A DNA stretch of 12,084 bases from Halanaerobiales bacterium. Lineage in GTDB: Bacteria > Bacillota > Halanaerobiia > Halanaerobiales > M55B127. Below are positions 8,595 through 12,084 of this stretch, in pieces. The stretch's first letter is position 1, and each line of letters opens with the position of its first letter. The stretch spans positions 1 through 12,084 of the forward strand of contig JAIPEV010000037.1 in NCBI GenBank assembly GCA_021736965.1. The letters run 5' to 3'. The notes under the pieces are model-generated. The model did not search any database. It saw nothing but the letters and a program-made list of their open reading frames with translations, and had not been told where the DNA came from. A program made the position numbers and the translations under genes.

Positions 8595-8609
8595 AGGTTA
8601 ATTTAACCT
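8595..8609. promoter_or_regulatory. Palindrome, possible operator upstream of the small-peptide promoter
   Basis: AGGTTAATTTAACCT is a perfect 7-1-7 inverted repeat in an otherwise extremely AT-rich stretch, about 58 bases upstream of the -35 box at 8668. Position and symmetry fit a regulator site, but it has no T tract on either side to act as a terminator. No regulator family is recognised. Confidence 0.35.
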
Positions 8610-8667
8610 ATATTTAATACATATATTAATAAAATTAAATAAATTATTAAATATATTAAAAATTTAC

Positions 8668-8696
8668 TTGACAATGTTAAAATTATTGCTTATAAT
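8668..8696 (+). promoter_or_regulatory. Perfect consensus sigma-70 promoter of the small-peptide unit
   Basis: TTGACA (8668-8673), a 17-base spacer and TATAAT (8691-8696): every base of both boxes matches the housekeeping consensus and the spacer is ideal. The 150 bases upstream are almost pure A/T, which may act as an UP element. The predicted start near 8703 gives a leader of about 25 bases before the first peptide. This implies strong, possibly constitutive transcription. Confidence 0.88.
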
Positions 8697-8727
8697 ATAA
8701 ATAGAATAAAACAAGGAGGTGAAAAAA

Positions 8728-8841
8728 ATGTTTGAAAACAACCAATTCAGAATGATAGAAAACAAAAGTTGGCGTAAAGAGATAAAATTAAATAAGAAAA
8801 GCAAACGAGTTATGGAAGAATATGTTAATCAGTACTTCTAA
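8728..8841 (+). CDS. Small peptide 1 of a paralogous array (37 residues)
   Basis: Function unknown; no family recognised. ATG 8728 follows AAGGAGGTGA (8714-8723), an essentially complete match to the 16S anti-Shine-Dalgarno, and a perfect promoter lies just upstream, so strong expression is expected. The peptide begins MFENNQFRMIENK and is charged (9 Lys/Arg, 5 Glu), with no Cys, no signal peptide and no membrane helix. Aligned without gaps to peptide 3 (start 9022), 11 of 37 positions are identical, including N5, F7, I10-E11, K13, E18, K20, E30 and Y32; an aromatic residue (W15) follows the IE(N/D)K motif in all three copies. Shared residues across independent copies, plus ribosome sites, argue for real translation. 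It could be a cytosolic small protein, a secreted peptide or a leader; none can be chosen. Confidence 0.7.
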   Translation: MFENNQFRMIENKSWRKEIKLNKKSKRVMEEYVNQYF

Positions 8842-8873
8842 ACAGACTTAATAGATCTAAGGAGGTGGAATAG

Positions 8874-8993
8874 ATGTTTAAGGAAAAAATTAATGATTTT
8901 TTTATAATTGAAAATAAGTTTTTTAAAAATTATAAGAAAAAGAACATTAAAGAAGAAATTAGTATTGAAGAGTACAGAAGCGAGATGATGTAA
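8874..8993 (+). CDS. Small peptide 2 of a paralogous array (39 residues)
   Basis: Function unknown. ATG 8874 is preceded by AAGGAGGTG (8859-8867). The peptide begins MFKEKINDFFIIENK and ends IEEYRSEMM. With a two-residue offset it matches peptide 3 at 12 positions, including IN, F, IE, K, then IE, Y-R and the final M. The pattern N-x-F-x-x-IE-(N/D)-K-x-aromatic near the start and (I/M)-E-(E/S)-Y near the end is common to all three copies. It is highly charged with little net charge (9 Lys/Arg, 8 Asp/Glu) and has no Cys. It lies 32 bases after peptide 1 in the same transcription unit. The extra two residues near the N-terminus are the only length difference. Confidence 0.7.
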   Translation: MFKEKINDFFIIENKFFKNYKKKNIKEEISIEEYRSEMM

Positions 8994-9021
8994 AAATAAA
9001 GTTTTTTTAAGGAGGATTAAA

Positions 9022-9135
9022 ATGAGAGAGATAAATAATTTTTTAAGAATAGAAGATAAAAACTATAATGATGAGTATAAAAGAACTCAGAGAAGAAATA
9101 CAATGATCGAATCTTATAGAATTACAAGTATGTAA
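9022..9135 (+). CDS. Small peptide 3 of a paralogous array (37 residues)
   Basis: Function unknown. ATG 9022 follows AAGGAGG (9009-9015). The peptide begins MREINNFLRIEDKNY and ends MIESYRITSM. It shares the N-terminal N-x-F-x-x-IE-(N/D)-K motif and C-terminal E-x-Y element with peptides 1 and 2 and is the closest to the common pattern. It contains 8 Lys/Arg and 6 Asp/Glu, no Cys, and no hydrophobic stretch long enough for a membrane helix. It starts 28 bases after peptide 2 ends. The middle third is not conserved among the copies while both ends are, which suggests two short functional elements separated by a polar, probably helical linker. Confidence 0.7.
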   Translation: MREINNFLRIEDKNYNDEYKRTQRRNTMIESYRITSM

Positions 9136-9166
9136 AAAGAATTAAAAATGTAAAGGAGTGAAGAAG

Positions 9167-9205
9167 ATGATTATTCTAAAGAATATTGAGGTAGTTAACA
9201 ATTAG
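9167..9205 (+). CDS. Very short ORF 4 (12 codons) at the fourth array position
   Basis: ATG 9167 sits 145 bases after the peptide 3 start and follows AAAGGAGTGA (9152-9161). It encodes only MIILKNIEVVNN. It does not clearly match the array pattern beyond a possible K-N-I-E. It may be the remnant of a fourth copy, or a leader ORF whose translation affects the hairpin that begins at 9208, three bases after its stop. No protein function is claimed. Confidence 0.4.
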   Translation: MIILKNIEVVNN

Positions 9206-9207
9206 AC

Positions 9208-9269
9208 ATAAGGACTTTAAAAAAGTAGTGGAGGTGAAAGATATAATGAGAGAAGTTAAAAGTCCTTAT
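9208..9269 (+). repeat. Inverted repeat enclosing the ribosome site and start of short ORF 5
   Basis: ATAAGGACTTT (9208-9218) and AAAGTCCTTAT (9259-9269) are perfect 11-base complements. The 40-base loop contains the ribosome site GGAGGTGA (9230-9237) and the ATG at 9246. The right arm is inside ORF 5 and the left arm is 3 bases after the ORF 4 stop, so ribosomes on either ORF would melt the stem. Confidence 0.6.
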
Positions 9270-9302
9270 CTTAAAAAACAAAAAACAAAGTTAATAAACT
9301 AA
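9246..9302 (+). CDS. Very short ORF 5 (18 codons) ending in the terminator
   Basis: ATG 9246 follows a strong GGAGGTGA site (9230-9237) and encodes an 18-residue basic peptide beginning MREVKSPYLKK. Its start echoes the MRE of peptide 3, but the rest does not match the array. Its TAA (9300-9302) overlaps the left arm of the terminator hairpin, so a ribosome releasing there would cover that arm. It may be a true micropeptide or a translated control element. Confidence 0.45.
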   Translation: MREVKSPYLKKQKTKLIN

Positions 9303-9341
9303 AGTCCCTTTTTTAAAAATAAAAAAGAAGGGACTTTTTTT
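9301..9341 (+). terminator. Rho-independent terminator of the small-peptide unit
   Basis: AAAGTCCCTT (9301-9310) pairs perfectly with AAGGGACTTT (9328-9337), followed by a T run to 9341. The A/T-rich loop can pair further with small bulges. It starts at the stop codon of ORF 5. Confidence 0.88.
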
Positions 9342-9448
9342 AATGAACAGTACTTTTGAGGGTTTATATTATTAGATTTTAATTAAACTTTTAAATAAAT
9401 AGACAAACTTATTATAGTTTTTCATTATCGTTTTATTATCATACATAG

Positions 9449-9606
9449 TTATGTACCATTCCGTTTAAGCTCAGCTTCTAAATGATATTATTAATACTTC
9501 GATTATCACTTTCCTTGCTAGCAACTCGAAAAGCATCTTCTTTATATGAAATTATAGTAAATACACCATAAATATAGTTGTTAGTATAGATTTGGAATCT
9601 ATTCAT
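9449..9606 (-). pseudogene. Possible decayed ribbon-helix-helix (Arc-like) gene
   Basis: On the minus strand an ATG at 9606 opens a 42-codon frame stopping at 9478. Its second half, KEDAFRVASKESDNRSINN, reads like a ribbon-helix-helix DNA-binding domain (an A-x-K-E...RS-x-N-N-x-I helix pattern common in Arc-type antitoxins). Adding one T in the T run at 9480-9482 would replace the stop by a leucine and continue as LEAELKRNGT to a stop at 9449, the expected C-terminal helix of such a domain. So a one-base deletion may have broken it. No obvious ribosome site precedes the ATG and no toxin gene is adjacent. The family assignment rests on a short pattern only. Confidence 0.3.
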
Positions 9607-9725
9607 TGAGTTATTTTACTATCTTTATTTTTTCGAATGAATTATATACTAATATGAAATTATTATCTCTAATAATTTTTCTTTTTAAATTGATAGTATG
9701 ATTACATTTATATATTTTTTACATT

Positions 9726-9741
9726 TAGGACATTTGTCCTA
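9726..9741. promoter_or_regulatory. 16-base palindrome, possible operator for the 9862 gene
   Basis: TAGGACATTTGTCCTA has perfect 7-base arms around TT. A TATAAT box lies at 9745-9750, four bases further on, so the palindrome would occupy the spacer of a promoter directed to the right (its -35 would be the poor match CATTTA at 9722-9727). This is the geometry of an operator that controls initiation. The regulator is not recognised. Confidence 0.4.
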
Positions 9742-9861
9742 CCATATAATCTTTAGGTCTTAAGTTTATATTTATTAGAAAAATATGATTTGATTAAAGG
9801 AATTTAGATTAGTTATATAGAATAATATAAACATGTTAAGCTTATGAGAGGAGGCTTGATT

Positions 9862-10152
9862 ATGGATAAAGGATTAATGTCAAATATGAAGTATGTTCTA
9901 ATAAAGGCTAAAAATGCTCATCATAAGTATGAACAAAATGTATTAGATGGCAAATTTGATAAGAACTGGTACAAATGGTATGCTGATTTTATCTTAAACA
10001 GTAATATTCAAAATGAATTTGAAGGTAATGTCAGTGAAGATGAGATGATTAAATTTCTAAAAGAGGTAACAGATAAACATTCAGATTCAAAAGAAGATAT
10101 TGATTGGGAAGATTATGTAGCTAAAAAATTAGTCGAAAAGTTTATTAAGTAG
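9862..10152 (+). CDS. Small cytosolic protein of unknown function
   Basis: 96 residues from ATG 9862, chosen because AGGAGG (9849-9854) lies 7 bases upstream; the in-frame ATG at 9844 precedes that site. No signal peptide, membrane helix or Cys. The first half contains KAKNAHHKYEQ, then a short gap and NWYKWYADFIL, an AHHxYE...WxxWYAxxI pattern that looks like a conserved helical motif I have seen in small uncharacterised bacterial proteins, without a function I can name. The second half is acidic and helical (EDEMIKFLKEV; DIDWEDYVAKKLVEKFIK). The gene stands alone between a long non-coding region and its own terminator. Confidence 0.75.
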   Translation: MDKGLMSNMKYVLIKAKNAHHKYEQNVLDGKFDKNWYKWYADFILNSNIQNEFEGNVSEDEMIKFLKEVTDKHSDSKEDIDWEDYVAKKLVEKFIK

Positions 10153-10163
10153 TTTGAGAGATT

Positions 10164-10195
10164 AAGGGCAGTGATTTTATATTACTGTCCTTTTT
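10164..10195 (+). terminator. Rho-independent terminator after the 9862 gene
   Basis: AAGGGCAGTGAT (10164-10175) pairs with ATTACTGTCCTT (10181-10192) with two G-T wobbles around a 5-base loop, followed by TTT. It lies between two convergent genes: the minus-strand DUF2905-like gene ends at 10194. Confidence 0.85.
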
Positions 10196-10427
10196 AAAAT
10201 TTTATTAAGAACTTAAAAAGATAAATTATTAAGTTCACTAATCCAGTTATTAATAACATAGAGGTGATTGGAAAGTATAATTTGAAGTTGTCCTTATTTA
10301 TTTTTATATCACCAGGGAGATTGCCAAACCAGTTAAAGTTTATATTCAAAAAATTTAGGGCTACACCAAAAAAAACGAAAATTAATCCTATATATATAAA
10401 GAGTTTAGGCCAATTTACATTTCCCAT
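10194..10427 (-). CDS. DUF2905-like small two-helix membrane protein
   Basis: 77 residues from the minus-strand ATG at 10427. An in-frame GTG at 10436 falls inside the ribosome site (AGGTGG) and is rejected. Two hydrophobic helices (about residues 9-27 and 52-72) flank a loop carrying FGNLPGDIKINKDNF, then LYFPITSM. This LPGDI...N...YFP signature and length are typical of the DUF2905 family (PF11146), small inner-membrane proteins of unknown function common in Bacillota. It converges on the 9862 gene and diverges from dsdA, with about 80 bases between the two starts. It has no clear functional link to either neighbour. Confidence 0.85.
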   Translation of the reverse strand: MGNVNWPKLFIYIGLIFVFFGVALNFLNINFNWFGNLPGDIKINKDNFKLYFPITSMLLITGLVNLIIYLFKFLIKF

Positions 10428-10507
10428 TTTTACCACCTATTATTATATTAGTATATTTTAATTATAAAGACTAAAGATATCAATTGCAACCAAAGGAGAA
10501 GGTTAAA

Positions 10508-11836
10508 ATGAATACAGAAAAAGACTTAAAAAAATGGTTTAATAAATATCCCCTATTAGAAGAAATAGTTAAAACACAAGAGGTTTTTTGGTTTAATAAT
10601 AATTATAATGAGATTGATAAGTGCTCAAATTTTAATTTAACTAAAAAAGACATTATTGAAGCTGAGAAAAGACTTATCAGGTTTTCAGATTTTTTAAAAG
10701 AAGCCTTTGAAGAAACCATAAAATTTAAGGGAATAATTGAGTCAGAAGTTAATCAAATAAAAAATCTTAAGCCTGATTTAGAACAGATTTTTAAGATTAA
10801 TATTAAAGGGAATTTATATATTAAAAGAGATGACAGTCTACCAATTTCAGGTTCTATAAAGGCGAGAGGTGGGATCTATGAGGTCTTAAAATATGCGGAA
10901 GATGTAGCATTAAAAGAGGGATTGATAAAAAAAGATGAAGACTACAGTCAGTTTAATAATAAAGAGTTCAAGGATCTTTTTTCTAAATATTCACTTGCAG
11001 TTGGTTCGACCGGTAATTTAGGGCTTAGCATTGGTATTATAGGTTCAAAATTAGGATTTAAAACATCTGTTCATATGGCAAAAGAAGCAAAAAGATGGAA
11101 AAAAGAACTTTTAAGAAAGAAAGGTGTTAACGTAATAGAATATGCAGCAGATTATAGTGAAGCAGTCAAAAAAGGAAGAAAAAAATCAAAAGATAGCCCC
11201 AAATCTTATTTTATTGATGATGAGAGATCCATTGACCTATTTTTAGGTTATGCAGTAGCAGCCCTTAGATTAAAAAAACAGTTAGAAAATAAAAAGATAA
11301 AAGTTGATTTTAAAAATCCACTTTTTGTCTACTTACCTTGTGGAGTAGGTGGAGGGCCGGGAGGTATCTGTTTTGGACTTAAAAAGATCTTTGGCCCAAA
11401 CGTCCATTGCTTTTTTGCAGAACCCACTCACTCACCATCAATGTTATTAGGTTTATTAACGGGTGAACATGACCAAGTGTCTGTATATGATTTTGGGATT
11501 GATAATCAGACAGAAGCTGATGGTCTTGCAGTAGGAAGGCCTTCAAAGTTTGTCGGGAAGTTAATGAAAAATAAATTAAGTGGTATATATACAGTTTCAG
11601 ATTCAGTATTGATTAAACTTCTTAAATTAATTTATAATAAAAATTCTATTAAATTAGAGCCCTCAGCTTTAGCTGGAGTTTATGGTCCAGTGAGATTAAT
11701 GAAAGATAAAGAGAAAAATAAGTTTTATAAAAAAATAAAGTTAGATATACCAACTAAAATTAATCATCTTATCTGGGCAACTGGTGGTAGTATGATACCA
11801 GATAAAGTATTTAAAGAGTATTTAAAAAATAAATAA
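10508..11836 (+). CDS. dsdA: D-serine dehydratase (D-serine ammonia-lyase)
   Basis: 442 residues from ATG 10508, the same length as E. coli DsdA; a TTG at 10484 lies before the AAAGGAGAAGG ribosome site and is rejected. Pyridoxal-phosphate enzyme of fold type II that converts D-serine to pyruvate and ammonia in the cytosol. The cofactor lysine is K118 in PISGSIKARGGIYEV, the same position as in E. coli. The phosphate-binding glycine loop is PCGVGGGPGG, and further hallmark stretches are VGSTGNLGLSIGI, CFFAEPTHSP, ADGLAVGR and a C-terminal HLIWATGGSMIP. Similarity to the E. coli enzyme runs over the whole length. Neither the usual regulator dsdC nor the transporter dsdX is nearby; the gene stands alone, divergent from the DUF2905 gene. 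No clear terminator follows. Confidence 0.95.
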   Translation: MNTEKDLKKWFNKYPLLEEIVKTQEVFWFNNNYNEIDKCSNFNLTKKDIIEAEKRLIRFSDFLKEAFEETIKFKGIIESEVNQIKNLKPDLEQIFKINIKGNLYIKRDDSLPISGSIKARGGIYEVLKYAEDVALKEGLIKKDEDYSQFNNKEFKDLFSKYSLAVGSTGNLGLSIGIIGSKLGFKTSVHMAKEAKRWKKELLRKKGVNVIEYAADYSEAVKKGRKKSKDSPKSYFIDDERSIDLFLGYAVAALRLKKQLENKKIKVDFKNPLFVYLPCGVGGGPGGICFGLKKIFGPNVHCFFAEPTHSPSMLLGLLTGEHDQVSVYDFGIDNQTEADGLAVGRPSKFVGKLMKNKLSGIYTVSDSVLIKLLKLIYNKNSIKLEPSALAGVYGPVRLMKDKEKNKFYKKIKLDIPTKINHLIWATGGSMIPDKVFKEYLKNK

Positions 11837-11904
11837 TTTTATATAAAGTTGATCAAGGTTAGTTTGTACATAAAAATGATTATTTTGTATAAATATAGAT
11901 TAAT

Positions 11905-12042
11905 TTAGTAAAACATGCTATACTTTTTATATAATATAAGACCAAAAGTAAAAAATGGAATATCTATTAGATAGTAATTAGAATAATAAAATAACAATCC
12001 TAAAGAAAATACTACCCAGAAGTAAAATAATATTTTTTTCAT
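11905..12042 (-). CDS. Possible small membrane peptide (45 residues)
   Basis: Minus-strand ATG at 12042, stop at 11905. The sequence begins MKKILFYFWVVFSLG and is strongly hydrophobic and aromatic through residue 38, compatible with one or two membrane helices, ending in a basic stretch (YKKYSMFY). A weak ribosome site (GGGGTTGA) lies 5 bases upstream of the start. No family is recognised. It may be the last gene of a minus-strand unit entering from the right edge, or a chance frame in AT-rich DNA, where Phe, Leu, Ile and Tyr codons are expected anyway. Kept because of the start context. Confidence 0.35.
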   Translation of the reverse strand: MKKILFYFWVVFSLGLLFYYSNYYLIDIPFFTFGLILYKKYSMFY

Positions 12043-12084
12043 CTAATCAACCCCAATACTTTAAATAATATACACCTCAAATCT

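Larger units (their letters stand above)
8711..9166 (+). repeat. Tandem array of about 146-base units, each with ribosome site plus short peptide gene
   Basis: Four successive start codons lie at 8728, 8874, 9022 and 9167, that is 146, 148 and 145 bases apart, each preceded by an AAGGAG-type ribosome site. The first three units encode related peptides, so the array most likely arose by tandem duplication followed by divergence. The fourth position holds only a 12-codon ORF and may be a decayed copy. Confidence 0.55.
9342..9843. other. About 500-base stretch without an intact gene
   Basis: Very AT-rich. No convincing plus-strand coding sequence. It holds a possible broken ribbon-helix-helix gene on the minus strand (9449-9606) and a 16-base palindrome next to a -10-like box (9726-9750), described separately. 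The remaining sequence looks non-coding or decayed; many stops interrupt all frames. Confidence 0.5.

Noticed and set aside
8728..9302. Phenol-soluble-modulin or lanthipeptide precursor cluster
   Set aside because: The peptides have no Cys, no double-glycine leader and no clear amphipathic hydrophobic face, and no modification or export genes are nearby.
9700..9760. Minus-strand fragment reading DKCPKCKKYINVI, like half of a zinc ribbon
   Set aside because: Stops lie on both sides within about 20 codons and there is no second CxxC pair; it overlaps the 16-base palindrome, which explains part of the sequence.
9342..9843. Complete toxin-antitoxin module
   Set aside because: Only a broken RHH-like frame is visible; no intact toxin such as RelE, MazF or PIN type is adjacent.
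10264..10461. Plus-strand open frame opposite the DUF2905-like gene
   Set aside because: It is antisense to a recognised family protein and lacks a ribosome site.

Overview
The window is low-GC, AT-rich DNA with strong Shine-Dalgarno sequences (AAGGAGG type), short intergenic gaps and U-tailed hairpin terminators. This points to a Bacillota (Firmicutes) chromosome, probably an anaerobic clostridial or Halanaerobiales-type organism. The group is inferred from composition and gene content. No rRNA, tRNA, CRISPR array or intact mobile element was seen.

Layout from left to right. (1) The 3' part of a PAS-GGDEF-HD-GYP cyclic-di-GMP enzyme, cut by the left edge, with its terminator. (2) A secreted or membrane-anchored polysaccharide-deacetylase-like protein. 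(3) A copper module: a promoter with a CsoR-type palindrome, the Cu+ P1B-ATPase copA, and a small membrane SHOCT protein, closed by a terminator. (4) A pfkB-type 6-phosphofructokinase. (5) A four-PAS GGDEF diguanylate cyclase with a terminator. (6) A compact unit from about 8668 to 9341: a fully consensus sigma-70 promoter, three short genes encoding related 37-39 residue peptides, two still shorter ORFs, and a terminator. (7) About 500 bases with no intact gene but with a possible decayed ribbon-helix-helix gene (minus strand) and a 16-base palindrome lying where an operator would. (8) A 96-residue protein of unknown function. (9) A DUF2905-like two-helix membrane protein on the minus strand, divergent from dsdA (D-serine dehydratase). 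(10) A possible 45-residue membrane peptide on the minus strand at the right end.

Most genes are unrelated housekeeping or signalling functions in separate transcription units. The two GGDEF genes both act on cyclic-di-GMP and are clearly paralogous over the linker and cyclase module. The copper operon works as one unit: copper-responsive derepression, then export.

The most unusual region is the tandem array of tiny related peptides. Its first four start codons fall at a regular spacing of 145-148 bases, each has a strong ribosome site, and the unit has its own ideal promoter. A heptamer and its complement, each present twice, could form alternative hairpins around the last ORF and the terminator. 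I recognise no family for these peptides.
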